Origin: Micromonospora siamensis
GTDB lineage: Bacteria > Actinomycetota > Actinomycetes > Mycobacteriales > Micromonosporaceae
DNA length: 64,000 nucleotides
Direction: 5' to 3'
Assembly: GCF_900090305.1 (NCBI RefSeq)
Contig: NZ_LT607751.1
Location: 5,828,001 to 5,892,000 of the forward strand
A program made the translations under genes and the position numbers. The notes beneath the pieces are model-generated. The model worked only from the letters and a program-made list of their open reading frames with translations, was not told the origin of the DNA and searched no databases. Shown one piece after another: positions 25,773 to 35,050 of the stretch. How positions within the stretch are numbered: position 1 is the stretch's first letter; each line of letters starts with the position of its first letter.

Positions 25773-27257
25773 GTGACCCCCGAGTACGTCGCCGCCATCG
25801 ATCAGGGCACCACCTCGTCGCGGTGCATCGTCTTCGACCGGGCCGGAGAGATCGTCTCCGCCGCCCAGCGCGAGCACCGGCAGATCTTCCCGCAGCCCGG
25901 CTGGGTCGAGCACGACGCGGAGGAGATCTGGGACAACGTCCAGCGCGTGGTGCGCGACGCGCTGGAGGCCGCCGGGATCGGTCCGGACCGGCTCGCCGCC
26001 GTCGGGATCACCAACCAGCGGGAGACCACCGTGGTCTGGGACCGGGCCACCGGCCGCCCGGTCGCCAACGCCATCGTCTGGCAGGACACCCGCACCGGGC
26101 CGCTGCTGGGCGAGCTGGACCGGGCGTACGGCGAGCAGCGGCTGCGCGAGCGGACCGGACTGACCCTGGCCACCTACTTCGCCGGCCCCAAGCTGCGCTG
26201 GCTGCTCGACCACGTCGACGGGCTGCGCGAGCGCGCCGAGCGGGGCGAGGTGCTGTTCGGCACGATGGACAGCTGGCTGATCTGGAAGCTCACCGGGCGG
26301 CACGTCACCGACGTGACCAATGCCAGCCGCACCATGCTGATGGACCTGCGCACCCTGGACTGGGACCCGGAGCTGCTCGACGCGATGCGGGTGCCGGCGG
26401 CGATGCTGCCGGAGATCCGCTGCTCGGCCGAGGTCTACGGCACCGCCGACGGGCTGCTCGCCGGGGTGCCCGTGGCCAGCGCCCTCGGCGACCAGCAGGC
26501 CGCCCTGTTCGGCCAGACCTGCTTCCAGCCGGGCGAGGCCAAGTGCACCTACGGCACCGGCAGCTTCCTGCTGCTCAACACCGGCGCCAGCCCGGTCGCC
26601 TCAACACACGGGCTGCTCACCACGGTCGCCTACCGGATCGAGGGGCAACCTCCCGCGTACGCGCTGGAGGGGGCGATCGCGGTGACCGGTTCGCTGGTGC
26701 AGTGGCTGCGGGACAACCTCGGGCTGATCTCCACCGCCGCCGAGGTGGAGGAGCTGGCCCGCACCGTGGACGACAACGGCGGCTGCTACGTCGTACCGGC
26801 CTTCTCCGGGCTCTTCGCCCCGCACTGGCGCAACGACGCACGCGGGGTGATCGCCGGCCTGACCGGCTACATCACCAAGGGGCACCTGGCCCGGGCGGTG
26901 CTGGAGGCGTCCGCCTGGCAGACCCGCGAGGTGGTCGACGCGATGAACGCCGACTCGGACGTGGCGCTGCGCCGGCTCCGGGTGGACGGCGGGATGACCG
27001 CCAACGAGCTGCTGATGCAGTTCCTCGCCGACGTGCTCGACGTCCCGGTGGTCCGCTCCCGGATCACCGAGACCACCTGCCTGGGCGCTGCGTACGCCGC
27101 CGGGCTCGCGGTCGGCTTCTGGCCGGACCTGGCCACCCTGCGCGAACAGTGGCGCTCCGACGCGGAGTGGACCCCGCGGATGGACCCGGCGCTGCGCGAC
27201 CGGGAGCTGCGCAACTGGGGCAAGGCCGTGCAGCGCACCCTGGACTGGGTGGACTGA
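25773..27257 (+). CDS. glpK: glycerol kinase
   Basis: FGGY-family sugar kinase that phosphorylates glycerol to sn-glycerol-3-phosphate. 494 residues. [18 protein letters not shown] at the N-terminus is the phosphate-1 site; [18 protein letters not shown] and WQDTRT line the glycerol pocket; [14 protein letters not shown] and [15 protein letters not shown] follow in the expected order. GTG at 25773. Divergent from prs with 81 bp between and no glpF or glpD beside it, so it is a stand-alone gene here. Confidence 0.97.
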   Translation: MTPEYVAAIDQGTTSSRCIVFDRAGEIVSAAQREHRQIFPQPGWVEHDAEEIWDNVQRVVRDALEAAGIGPDRLAAVGITNQRETTVVWDRATGRPVANAIVWQDTRTGPLLGELDRAYGEQRLRERTGLTLATYFAGPKLRWLLDHVDGLRERAERGEVLFGTMDSWLIWKLTGRHVTDVTNASRTMLMDLRTLDWDPELLDAMRVPAAMLPEIRCSAEVYGTADGLLAGVPVASALGDQQAALFGQTCFQPGEAKCTYGTGSFLLLNTGASPVASTHGLLTTVAYRIEGQPPAYALEGAIAVTGSLVQWLRDNLGLISTAAEVEELARTVDDNGGCYVVPAFSGLFAPHWRNDARGVIAGLTGYITKGHLARAVLEASAWQTREVVDAMNADSDVALRRLRVDGGMTANELLMQFLADVLDVPVVRSRITETTCLGAAYAAGLAVGFWPDLATLREQWRSDAEWTPRMDPALRDRELRNWGKAVQRTLDWVD

Positions 27258-27265
27258 GTGTCCGG

Positions 27266-28099
27266 TCAGGCCCAGCGGTTGCCGGTGAGCTTCTCGTAGA
27301 CCTCGACGTAGCGGGCCCGGGTCGCCTCGACCACCTCGGCCGGCACCTCCGGGGCGGGGGCCTGCTTGTCCCAACCGCTGGCGGTGGCCCAGTCCCGGAC
27401 GTACTGCTTGTCGTAGGAGAACTGGCTGCGCCCCGGCTGGTACGACTCGGCCGGCCAGTAGCGGGACGAGTCGGCGGTGAGCACCTCGTCGCCGAGGACC
27501 AGGGTGCCGTCCGGCGCCCAACCCAGCTCGAGCTTGGTGTCGGCGACCAGGATGCCCCGGTCGGCGGCGATCTCGGCCCCCCGCCGGTAGACGTCGAGGG
27601 TGATCTGCCGCAGTCGCTCGGCGGTCTCCGCGCCGACCTTGTCCACCACCTCGGCGAAGGTGATCGGCTCGTCGTGCTCGCCCATCGGCGCCTTGGTGGA
27701 CGGCGTGAAGATCGGCTCGGGCAGGATGGACGCCTCGACCAGGCCGCGGGGCAGCGTCACGCCGGAGACGGCGCCGGTGCGCTCGTACTCCTTGAGGCCG
27801 CCGCCGGTGAGGTAGCCGCGGGCTACGCACTCCACCGGGACCATGTCCAGCCGGCGGCACCGGATCGCCCGGCCGGCGAACTCGGCCGGCACGTCGGTGG
27901 CCGAGACGACGTGGTTCGGCACCAGGTCGGCGAGCTGCTCGAACCACCACAGCGACAGGGCGGTGAGCAGCCGGCCCTTGTCCGGGATCGGCGTCGGGAG
28001 CACCACGTCGTAGACGGAGACGCGGTCGGAGGCGACCAGGATCAGGTCGTCGCCGTCGGCGTACACGTCCCGGACCTTGCCGGAGTGCAGAAGTTCCAC
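27266..28099 (-). CDS. purC: phosphoribosylaminoimidazole-succinocarboxamide synthase
   Basis: SAICAR synthase of purine biosynthesis, condensing CAIR with aspartate using ATP. 277 residues. Landmarks: HSGKVRDVY at residues 5-13, LVASDRVSVYD, VECVARGYLTGGG, ADTKLELG and LTADSSRYWP (catalytic loop). GTG at 28099 has no Shine-Dalgarno; the sequence GTACTAGGGCGC just upstream may be a leaderless start. Convergent with glpK, 8 bp apart. Confidence 0.96.
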   Translation of the reverse strand: MELLHSGKVRDVYADGDDLILVASDRVSVYDVVLPTPIPDKGRLLTALSLWWFEQLADLVPNHVVSATDVPAEFAGRAIRCRRLDMVPVECVARGYLTGGGLKEYERTGAVSGVTLPRGLVEASILPEPIFTPSTKAPMGEHDEPITFAEVVDKVGAETAERLRQITLDVYRRGAEIAADRGILVADTKLELGWAPDGTLVLGDEVLTADSSRYWPAESYQPGRSQFSYDKQYVRDWATASGWDKQAPAPEVPAEVVEATRARYVEVYEKLTGNRWA

Positions 28100-28276
28100 G
28101 CGCCCTAGTACACCACGGGGACGGACCGCCCTGGATCCGGCCACCCGGCCGACCGCCTGGCGGCCAGCCCACCCGCCCGGCGGCATCCACCACCCGACCC
28201 GCCGTTGACACCCACCGCCGCGACCTGTGTAAATGATCAGATCGCGCCCGCCCGTCCCACCGTCCAGGAGTCCCAC

Positions 28277-29605
28277 GTGTCCGCTGCCCGGCTCACCGCG
28301 TCCCGCGCCGCCGGACTCGGCCGGCGCCGGCTCCTCGGCGGGCTGCTCGGGCTGCCCGTGGTGGCCGGCGGCGGGCTGACCGCCTGCGGGAACGCGCCGG
28401 CGGCCCGGGTCGACGACGGCCCGGTCGAGCTGTCGGTCTTCTGGTGGGGCGGCACGAAGCGCGCGCAGGCCACCGAGCAGGCGCTACGCCTCTACTCGCA
28501 GCGCAACCCGCGGGTCAGTTTCCGGATCACCTGGCAGTCGATGACCGGCTACTACGACCGGCTGGCCACCCAGGCGGTCGGCGGCAACGTGCCGGACCTG
28601 TTCCAGATCGACGACACCGTCCTCACCGAGTACGCCCGCCGCCAGATCGTGCTGGACCTCAGCCGCCACGTCGCGGACCGGCGGCTCGACCTGACCAGCC
28701 TGCCCGAAGGGCTCGCCCGGTACGGGCAGGTGGAGGGGCGGACCGTGGCCGTCGCGGCGGGGCAGAGCCTGCCCGTCCTGGTCTGGAACGCGGATCTGCT
28801 GCGCCGGCTCGGCGTGCCCCCACCGACCGGCGCGATGCCCTGGACCGACTACATCGACTGGGCGGCCCGGGTGACCCGGGCGGCGGGTGGTCGGGTGGCC
28901 GGCACGGTGGACCCGTCCGGTGACTACCGGGCGTTCTGGCACTGGCTGCGGTCCCGCGGTGTCGAGCTGTACCAGGACCGCCAGCTCGGCTTCGGCTCCG
29001 GCGAGCTGCTGGACTGGTTCGAGCTGTGGGAACGGGCCCGCTCCGACCGGGCCACCCCCGGCGCCGCCCTGGCCGACCAGGCCGACACCGCCGACCCGTC
29101 CCGGCAGGGAGTGGTCAGTGGGCACACCGCCGTGTCGTTCAGCTGGTCGCACCAGTTCCCCGACCTCCAGCGCTACACCGACGACCGGCTCGGCGTGACC
29201 GCCTTCCCCGGGCCGGCCGCCGCCCAGTGGCCCCGTGCCTCGATGTACTGGGCCGGATTCCGGGGCACCCGCCACCCGGACGTGGTGGTCGACGTGATCG
29301 ACTTCCTGGTCAACGACGTCGCGGCCGGCCGGATCCTCGGCCAGGAACGGGGGCTCAACCCCAGCCAGGCGGTCCGCGCGGCGATCCGCGGGACGCTCAC
29401 CGAACCGGGCCGCAAGCAGGTCGCCGCGCTCGCCGAGAGCCTGTCCGGCCTGCTCGGGCCGGCGCCCGAGCCGCCGGCGAAGGGACATGCCGCCGTCCGG
29501 CGGCTGCTCGTCGCCGCCGCCGAGAGCATCCGCTCCGGTGACGCCGGGGCGCGGGCGGCGACCTCGAAGTTCATGGCTCGGGCGAACGCGGCGCTGGCGG
29601 CCTGA
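28277..29605 (+). CDS. ABC sugar-binding lipoprotein with Tat-type signal
   Basis: 442-residue extracellular solute-binding protein, family 1. The signal has RRRLLGG (twin-arginine type) and ends in the lipobox LTAC with Cys37, so it is likely exported and lipid-anchored. The mature part begins VELSVFWWGG and has GGNVPDLFQIDD, the family's usual ligand-cleft features. GTG at 28277 with AGGAG ahead. No permease or ATPase genes are nearby, so it may serve a transporter encoded elsewhere. Convergent with a small membrane protein, separated by a hairpin. Confidence 0.85.
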   Translation: MSAARLTASRAAGLGRRRLLGGLLGLPVVAGGGLTACGNAPAARVDDGPVELSVFWWGGTKRAQATEQALRLYSQRNPRVSFRITWQSMTGYYDRLATQAVGGNVPDLFQIDDTVLTEYARRQIVLDLSRHVADRRLDLTSLPEGLARYGQVEGRTVAVAAGQSLPVLVWNADLLRRLGVPPPTGAMPWTDYIDWAARVTRAAGGRVAGTVDPSGDYRAFWHWLRSRGVELYQDRQLGFGSGELLDWFELWERARSDRATPGAALADQADTADPSRQGVVSGHTAVSFSWSHQFPDLQRYTDDRLGVTAFPGPAAAQWPRASMYWAGFRGTRHPDVVVDVIDFLVNDVAAGRILGQERGLNPSQAVRAAIRGTLTEPGRKQVAALAESLSGLLGPAPEPPAKGHAAVRRLLVAAAESIRSGDAGARAATSKFMARANAALAA

Positions 29606-29636
29606 GTCCGGGGGCGGACACGATCCGCCCCCGGAC
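29606..29636. terminator. bidirectional hairpin after the binding-protein gene
   Basis: Perfect 13-bp arms 29606-29618 and 29624-29636, loop of 5, between convergent genes. Confidence 0.65.
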
Positions 29637-29644
29637 GCACCGGG

Positions 29645-29896
29645 TCAGCGCGGCGGGCCGCCGCGCCGGTTGCGCATCAGTCGCAGGATCAGCAGCACGA
29701 TCCCCACGACGACCACCAGGCAGCAGAGCAGGCCGATGAAGCCGAAGCCGCCGCCGCGGGAGCGCCGCCGCGCCGCCTCCACGACCAGTTCGCCCGTCCC
29801 GCTGGACGCCCAGGCTGCGACCGGGACGAACACCGAGAGCACCGCCGCACCGAGGACCGCGCTGAGCCGGCCCCACCACTTGTTCCACGAAGACAT
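29645..29896 (-). CDS. small membrane protein with signal peptide
   Basis: 83 residues. A signal peptide (hydrophobic stretch about 11-30 ending near WASS), a short Arg/Gly-rich linker, then one membrane helix FGFIGLLCCLVVVVGIVLLI and a basic cytoplasmic tail RLMRNRRGGPPR. No known family. Last gene before the tRNA pair, same strand. Confidence 0.6.
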   Translation of the reverse strand: MSSWNKWWGRLSAVLGAAVLSVFVPVAAWASSGTGELVVEAARRRSRGGGFGFIGLLCCLVVVVGIVLLILRLMRNRRGGPPR

Positions 29897-29972
29897 GACC
29901 TCATCCTCGCCCAGCGGCGCAACCCCGGCACCTCGAAGCGACGACCACCGCGCGGCCCCACCCCCGACACGA

Positions 29973-30006
29973 CGAAGGGCCCGGAGGAGATCCTCCGGGC
30001 CCTTCG
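29973..30006. terminator. perfect 34-bp palindrome after initiator tRNA copy 1
   Basis: Arms of 16 bp (29973-29988, 29991-30006) with a 2-base centre, just past the 3' end of the tRNA. Near-identical to the palindrome at 30209-30242. Confidence 0.7.
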
Positions 30007-30014
30007 ACTGCGAG

Positions 30015-30088
30015 TAGCGGGGACAGGATTTGAACCTGCGACCTCTGGGTTATGAGCCCAGCGAGCTACCGAGCTGCTCCACCCCGCG
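30015..30088 (-). tRNA. tRNA-fMet (CAT), copy 1
   Basis: Minus strand reads CGCGGGG...CCCCGCT-A. Anticodon stem-loop CTGGG-CTCATAA-CCCAG gives anticodon CAU. Initiator hallmarks: three G:C pairs at the base of the anticodon stem and an unpaired first acceptor position (C1 against U72). T-loop TTCAAAT present. CCA is not encoded. Confidence 0.95.
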
Positions 30089-30208
30089 TCGGTATGTACA
30101 GCCTATCGCATCTCTCCGACGGCGATCAGCCGGGTCCCTCATCCCGCTCCCCGGCCCCGGCGGGCGCCCGACCGGAGGGGATCTCGGACAGATCACCGTC
30201 GGCAACGG

Positions 30209-30242
30209 CGAAGGCCCCGGAGGAGATCCTCCGGGGCCTTCG
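30209..30242. terminator. perfect 34-bp palindrome after initiator tRNA copy 2
   Basis: Same design as 29973-30006, 16-bp arms, sharing the GGAGGAGATCCTCC centre with a few stem changes that remain paired. Confidence 0.7.
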
Positions 30243-30249
30243 TCACGAG

Positions 30250-30323
30250 TAGCGGGGACAGGATTTGAACCTGCGACCTCTGGGTTATGAGCCCAGCGAG
30301 CTACCGAGCTGCTCCACCCCGCG
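30250..30323 (-). tRNA. tRNA-fMet (CAT), copy 2
   Basis: 74 bases, identical by eye to the tRNA at 30015-30088, 235 bp upstream on the same strand. Same CAU anticodon and initiator features; the two form a short tandem duplication with their downstream palindromes. Confidence 0.95.
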
Positions 30324-30587
30324 TCGGCTCCTGAACACTAGCGCAGCTTGCCCCCGAACCGCAAAACGACCCCGTCGGGCACAACCCGGACGCCCGACGC
30401 GGAGCTCCCGCGGAACGCGGCAGGTCGCGCTGTCGCCCGCCTCGCTCCCGTCCCGCATGACGCCGGGCGGCCCCCGGTCGTCGCGGGTGGCGCCGTCCGG
30501 AGCCCGGGCTGACCCCAGTTGCCGCACATCACGTCATCCAGCGCCCGGACAGGCCCCGGTTGCGGCCCGGGACACCTCGCCCACCGC

Positions 30588-30671
30588 CTACAGACTTGAG
30601 AGCACAGACGACTCGGCCCCGCCTCCTCGCCCGGCGGACCCGGTGAGTCGTTGACGCTCTCAAGTCCGTAG
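30588..30671. repeat. large imperfect inverted repeat
   Basis: Arms 30588-30614 and 30645-30671 match at 22 of 27 positions (outer CTAC.GACTTGAGAGC, inner ACGACTC), around a 30-base GC-rich centre. Next to it, GCGGCGCGCGGATCCCGCAGC occurs twice in tandem at 30674-30715. Confidence 0.65.
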
Positions 30672-30673
30672 CG

Positions 30674-30715
30674 GCGGCGCGCGGATCCCGCAGCGCGGCG
30701 CGCGGATCCCGCAGC
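30674..30715. repeat. 21-bp tandem direct repeat, two copies
   Basis: Two exact consecutive 21-bp units centred on GCGGATCCCGC, which is itself near-palindromic. Confidence 0.6.
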
Positions 30716-30763
30716 GCGGCACATCGCGCTGACCGGACGCCGGAACCACCCACCGAGACGGCT

Positions 30764-30808
30764 GGAGCCCGCGGCCGTGGACCGGGGGGGTCCACCGCCA
30801 CGGGCTCC
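30764..30808 (-). terminator. terminator-like hairpin after UPF0182 gene
   Basis: Arms GGAGCCCGCGGCCGTGGACC and its complement on the other side of a short G-run match at 18 of 20 positions, 19 bases after the stop codon. Confidence 0.6.
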
Positions 30809-30826
30809 GCGGGAAGCCGGCCCGGG

Positions 30827-33787
30827 TCAGCCGTTCGGTGACGGCGCCGGAGAGGCCGACGGCGAGGCCGACGGGCTGCCGCCCGCCGGTCGGCCGGCCG
30901 CCTGCTGGGCCTGCTGGAAGGCGGTCATCGCCTCGTCCAGGGTCTTCAGCGCCTGGCCGTACCGCTCGAAGTCACCGGACGTCTGCGCCGCCTTGACCTC
31001 GGTGATCGCCTGCTCCACCCGGTCCGCCGCGGCGGCCAGCTCGCCGGTGAGCGGCGGCGCTTCGGTGTTCGTCGGCGGCGGGTTGCCACCGGTGGGCGGC
31101 GGAGTGCCGCCCTGCGGCGCCCCCTTGCCCTGTTCGACCAGCTGCTTGATGCCGTCGCTGAGGTTCTTCGCCAGCACGGCGTACGAGCCACCGTCGCCGT
31201 ACGAGACCAGCACCCGCTGGAGCAGCGGGAAGGCGGTCTGGTTGTTGCTCTTGACGTAGACCGGCTCCACGTAGAGCATCCCGTTGCCGAAGGGCAGCGA
31301 GAGCAGGTTGCCGTACTGCACCTGGGCCTGGTTGGAGGAGAGCAGGTTGAGCTGCTGGCGGATGTCACCGATGTTGGTCATCTGCTGGTGCACCTGCACC
31401 GGCCCGCCGACCCGGGTCTGGTCCGGCAGCTCCCACACCTCCAGGGTCGGTTGCCCGTCGACGTACGACCCGGAGATCAGCGCGGCGAGGTTCTGCCGCC
31501 CGTTCGGGGTGACCGCGGAGGTGAGCTGGAAGCGCGGATCCTGCTGACCGGGGAACTCGGTGAAGAGGTAGTACGGCGGCTGCTTCTGGCCGCTGTCCGG
31601 CGCGTCGGGCACGTTCGGCACCTGCCAGAAGTCCTGGCCGGAGTAGAAGTCGCCCGGGTCGGTGACGTGGAACTTGGTGAGCAGGTTGCGCTGCACCTTG
31701 AACATGTCGGCCGGGTAGCGGAAGTGCTCGGTCAGCTCCGCCGGGATGTCGGCCTTGGGCAGCAGCAGGTCGCCGCCGAACGCCTTGTTCCACGCCTTCA
31801 GCACCGGGTCGGAGTCGTCGAACTCGTAGAGCCGGACCGTGCCGTCGTACGCGTCGACGGTGGCCTTCACCGAGTTGCGCATGTAGTTGACGTTCTCCCG
31901 GGCCAGCTGGAAGGTGCCCCGGTTGGTCAGCTCGTCGGTGGTCTCCTGCTGGAGGTTCACCCGCTCCGCGTACGGGTAGGTCGCCGCCGTGGTGTAGCCG
32001 TCGATGATCCACTGGACCCGCCCCTTGACCACGGCCGGGTACGGGTCACCGTCGAGGGTGAGGAACGGGGCGACCTTCTCCACCCGGTCGCGCGGGTTGC
32101 GGACGTAGAGCAGCTTGGACTTGTCGTTGACCGACTCGGAGAGCAGGAAGTTCGACTCCTGCTCCTTGATGGCGTAGAGCAGCCGGCGGGTGAACGACCC
32201 GATCTTGACGCCGCCCTCGCCGGTGTAGGTGTAGTACTGCTCACCGCCGGTCGAGGTCGGGCGGTCGAACTCGACGTTACGGTCGCCGGTCTGCCCGACG
32301 ATCGCGTAGTCGTCCGGCCCCATCCGCTCGCCGTAGTAGATCCGGGGCTGCTCCGTCGGGATCTGGTCGGTGGGCGAGGTGCAGCCGGCCGCCTCCTTGG
32401 CCTCGTCGCCGAGCGATCCGGAGACGAAGTACGGCACTCCGTTGCCGCAGACCTGGTTGGCCGGGGCGCCGACCAGGCCGTAGCCGTGGGTGTAGACGGT
32501 GTGCTTGTTGATCCAGTTGTTCTGGCTCAGCTCGTCGTAGTTGATCTCCCGGACGCCGACCACGTAGTCGGAGGTCTTGCCGTCCACCGCGTACCGGTCG
32601 ATGTCCAGCTTCGGCCCGAAGTCGTAGAAGCCCCGCACCTGCTGGAGCTGGGTGTACGTCTCGGAGACCAGCTGCGGGTCGAGCAGCCGGAGGTTCGGCA
32701 CCACCGAGGTGTCGGTGGCCAGGCTGGCCGGCGGGACGAGGTTGCTGGCCGCGTACCCCTGGGTCTTGGTGTCCTTGAGGCCGAACGCGGAGCGGGTGGC
32801 CTCGATGCTCCGCGCGATGTACGGCGCCTCCTTGTCCCGGGCGCTCGGCTTGACCTCGAAGGTCTGCACGGCCCACGGGTAGATGCCGCCGATGGCGACC
32901 GCGGAGACCCCGAGCAGGGCCAGCGCGATGCCGGGCCAGACCAGGTTCCGCATCACCGCGTTGGAGAAGACGATGATCGCGATGGCCACCACGATCGAGA
33001 TGTAGGCGAGGATCTCCTTGGCCGGCAGCAGCGCGTTGACGTCGGCGTAGCCGGCGCCGTAGAGCTTGGCGCCCTCGTTGTACTCCAGCAGCATGGCCCG
33101 CCGGTCCAGCACGTACGCGACGGCCTTGAGCAGCACGAAGACCGCGACGAGCGTGCTCAGGTGGGCCCGCGCGGCGTTGGTCATCCGGTCCCCGACGCCC
33201 TGCAGGCGCACCCCACCGAAGACGTAGTGCACGGCCAGCGCGCCGAGCAGCGAGAGCACCACCGCGGTGAAGCCGACCCCGAGCAGGTAGCGCCAGAACG
33301 GCAGCTGGAAGACGTAGAACCCGACGTCGACCCCGAACTCCGGGTCCTTGACGCCGAAGTTCCCGCCGTTGCGGAAGAGCAGCCACTGGTTCCACCGGCT
33401 CTGCGCCGACAGGCCGGCGAAGAGCCCGATCACGCCGGCCACCACGGCGATCCAGGTGCCCAGCCGGGGGCTGAGCAGCATCCGGTAGCGCTCCAGGGTG
33501 GCCTGCTCCAGCGAGTGCGGGCGCAGCTTGGGCCGCAGCCGGTGCGCCAGCCAGAGGTTGCCGCCGATCACCGCCGCCATGCCGAGGCCGACCGTCAGGA
33601 AGAGCAGCAGCCGGGTGGTCAGCACCCCGGTGAAGACCTCGGTGTAGCGGACCTCGGAGAACCAGAGCCAGTCCGTCCACGCCTGCACACCCCACCCGAG
33701 CAGGGTGAAGAGCACGAAGACGGCGACCAGGACACCGATGGTGACGCGCCCGCGCCGGCTCATCCTGGGCATGGGGCTGCTACGCAT
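30827..33787 (-). CDS. UPF0182 family large membrane protein
   Basis: 986 residues. The first third has seven membrane segments, starting GVLVAVFVLFTLLGWGVQAW, with the family features WLWFSEVRYTEVF and NQWLLFRNGGNFG. The rest is a large, probably extracytoplasmic, domain with YYGERMGPDDYAIVG and GYTTAATYPYA-type motifs, ending in a Pro/Gly/Thr-rich linker and a predicted helical hairpin rich in Ala and Glu. Function unknown across the family. ATG at 33787. In mycobacteria the homologue also neighbours the PDZ-Lon protein, as here (136 bp away, same strand). Confidence 0.92.
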   Translation of the reverse strand: MRSSPMPRMSRRGRVTIGVLVAVFVLFTLLGWGVQAWTDWLWFSEVRYTEVFTGVLTTRLLLFLTVGLGMAAVIGGNLWLAHRLRPKLRPHSLEQATLERYRMLLSPRLGTWIAVVAGVIGLFAGLSAQSRWNQWLLFRNGGNFGVKDPEFGVDVGFYVFQLPFWRYLLGVGFTAVVLSLLGALAVHYVFGGVRLQGVGDRMTNAARAHLSTLVAVFVLLKAVAYVLDRRAMLLEYNEGAKLYGAGYADVNALLPAKEILAYISIVVAIAIIVFSNAVMRNLVWPGIALALLGVSAVAIGGIYPWAVQTFEVKPSARDKEAPYIARSIEATRSAFGLKDTKTQGYAASNLVPPASLATDTSVVPNLRLLDPQLVSETYTQLQQVRGFYDFGPKLDIDRYAVDGKTSDYVVGVREINYDELSQNNWINKHTVYTHGYGLVGAPANQVCGNGVPYFVSGSLGDEAKEAAGCTSPTDQIPTEQPRIYYGERMGPDDYAIVGQTGDRNVEFDRPTSTGGEQYYTYTGEGGVKIGSFTRRLLYAIKEQESNFLLSESVNDKSKLLYVRNPRDRVEKVAPFLTLDGDPYPAVVKGRVQWIIDGYTTAATYPYAERVNLQQETTDELTNRGTFQLARENVNYMRNSVKATVDAYDGTVRLYEFDDSDPVLKAWNKAFGGDLLLPKADIPAELTEHFRYPADMFKVQRNLLTKFHVTDPGDFYSGQDFWQVPNVPDAPDSGQKQPPYYLFTEFPGQQDPRFQLTSAVTPNGRQNLAALISGSYVDGQPTLEVWELPDQTRVGGPVQVHQQMTNIGDIRQQLNLLSSNQAQVQYGNLLSLPFGNGMLYVEPVYVKSNNQTAFPLLQRVLVSYGDGGSYAVLAKNLSDGIKQLVEQGKGAPQGGTPPPTGGNPPPTNTEAPPLTGELAAAADRVEQAITEVKAAQTSGDFERYGQALKTLDEAMTAFQQAQQAAGRPAGGSPSASPSASPAPSPNG

Positions 33788-33923
33788 GACCACTGTTGGC
33801 TCCGCACGCTCGATGCGATCGGCTCCGACCAGGCACCCAGAGTACGGGGTGTTCCTGAACACGTCGGGTCCGCCTCACGCCGCGTCGGCCCACCGCCACC
33901 GGGCAGGCGACCGTCGCCGGCCG

Positions 33924-34937
33924 TCAGCAGCGGGTCGGCTGGCCTCCGGAGCGGAGCTTCTCCAGGGTCTCGAGGGCCTCGTCCAGCGAGCCCACCTTGA
34001 GCAACGGCAGGTCGGGCTGCGGGTTGCGGACCGCCTCCGCGCAGTTGTCCGCGGGGACCAGGAAGACCTTCGCGCCGGCCCGCTTCGCGCCGACCAGTTT
34101 CTGCGCGATGCCGCCGATCGGGCCGACCCGACCCTCGTCGTCGATGGTCCCGGTGCCGGCGATGATCTTCCCGCCGGTGAGGTCGGCCGGTTCCAGCTTG
34201 TCCACCACGCCGAGGGCGAACATCAGGCCGGCGCTCGGGCCGCCGATGTCGCCCAGGTCGATGCTGAGGGTGAACGGGTGCGGCTGCCGCTGGTCGATCT
34301 CGACCCCGATCCGCGGCCGGCCGTCCTGCTCCCGGCTGGTGACGTCCGCCGTGGCGGGGGCCCCGGCCCGGGTGTAGCCGATCTTGAGCGAGGTGCCGGC
34401 CGGCTTGGCCCGGATCAGCTCGGTCAGCTTCGAGGCGCTGGTCACCGGCGTGCCGTCGACCGAGGTGAGCACGTCGCCGACCTGGAGCCGACCGTTCGAC
34501 GGCCCGCCCGCGAGCACCGTCTTGACCAGCACCTGGACCGGGAATCCCAGCTCCCGCAGAGCCGCCGTCTCCGCGCTGGTCTGGGACGCCTGGAAGTCCT
34601 CGGCGTTGCGCTTCTCCACCTCCTGCTGGGACTCCCCCGGCGGGTAGACCAGCTCGCGCGGCACCACCGCCTCGTCGTGGGAGAACCAGCCGGCCAGCGC
34701 CGAGCGCAGCCGCACGCTGGGCTGCACGCCGACGGTGGTGAGCCGGAGCTGCCCGGCGGAGGTCGAGGTCGGCCGCCCGCTGACCTGGATGACCTCCTTG
34801 CCGTCCGCGGTGCCCAGGGTGTTCACCGTCGGTCCGGGACCGAGCACGACGTACGGGATGGGCGCACCGAGCACCCCGATGCTGAGCAGGGCGGTGAGCA
34901 GGGCACCGAGAAGGACGGTCACGCCGCGTCGTCTCAT
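33924..34937 (-). CDS. membrane-anchored PDZ/Lon-type serine protease
   Basis: 337 residues, YlbL-like. An N-terminal signal anchor (about residues 6-28), a PDZ domain around 130-205 (LQVGDVLTSVDGTPV), and a Lon-type proteolytic domain with catalytic Ser in GGPSAGLMFALG near 255 and Lys in KRAGAKVFLVP near 295. It probably cleaves or processes proteins outside the membrane. ATG at 34937 follows TACGCT by seven bases with no Shine-Dalgarno, so a leaderless mRNA is likely. Divergent from the DUF2342 gene, 113 bp apart. Confidence 0.92.
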   Translation of the reverse strand: MRRRGVTVLLGALLTALLSIGVLGAPIPYVVLGPGPTVNTLGTADGKEVIQVSGRPTSTSAGQLRLTTVGVQPSVRLRSALAGWFSHDEAVVPRELVYPPGESQQEVEKRNAEDFQASQTSAETAALRELGFPVQVLVKTVLAGGPSNGRLQVGDVLTSVDGTPVTSASKLTELIRAKPAGTSLKIGYTRAGAPATADVTSREQDGRPRIGVEIDQRQPHPFTLSIDLGDIGGPSAGLMFALGVVDKLEPADLTGGKIIAGTGTIDDEGRVGPIGGIAQKLVGAKRAGAKVFLVPADNCAEAVRNPQPDLPLLKVGSLDEALETLEKLRSGGQPTRC

Positions 34938-34944
34938 GCGGCAG

Positions 34945-34950
34945 AGCGTA
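34945..34950 (-). promoter_or_regulatory. -10 box, leaderless transcript of PDZ-Lon gene
   Basis: TACGCT on the minus strand, seven bases before the ATG at 34937. Confidence 0.5.
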
Positions 34951-35037
34951 CCGATCTCCGGTGGGTCGTCCGGCGACCGAACCCGGACTTCGCCCTCAGC
35001 GCAACGCCGGTGGCGGCGACCTGGGGCGCGGCGCGCG

Positions 35038-35043
35038 TACCGT
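35038..35043 (+). promoter_or_regulatory. -10 box, leaderless transcript of DUF2342 gene
   Basis: TACCGT seven bases before the GTG at 35051; no Shine-Dalgarno. Confidence 0.5.
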
Positions 35044-35050
35044 AGACGTC

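Larger units (their letters stand above)
30324..30763. other. intergenic region with repeats, no gene seen
   Basis: Lies between the tRNA pair and the UPF0182 gene terminator. It holds the inverted repeat at 30588-30671 and a 21-bp direct repeat at 30674-30715. Open frames here have no Shine-Dalgarno and no recognisable product. The promoter of the tRNA genes should be near 30330-30370. Confidence 0.6.

Noticed and set aside
30529..30801. Open frame in the repeat region before UPF0182
   Set aside because: It runs through repeats and a terminator hairpin; no ribosome site or conserved residues.
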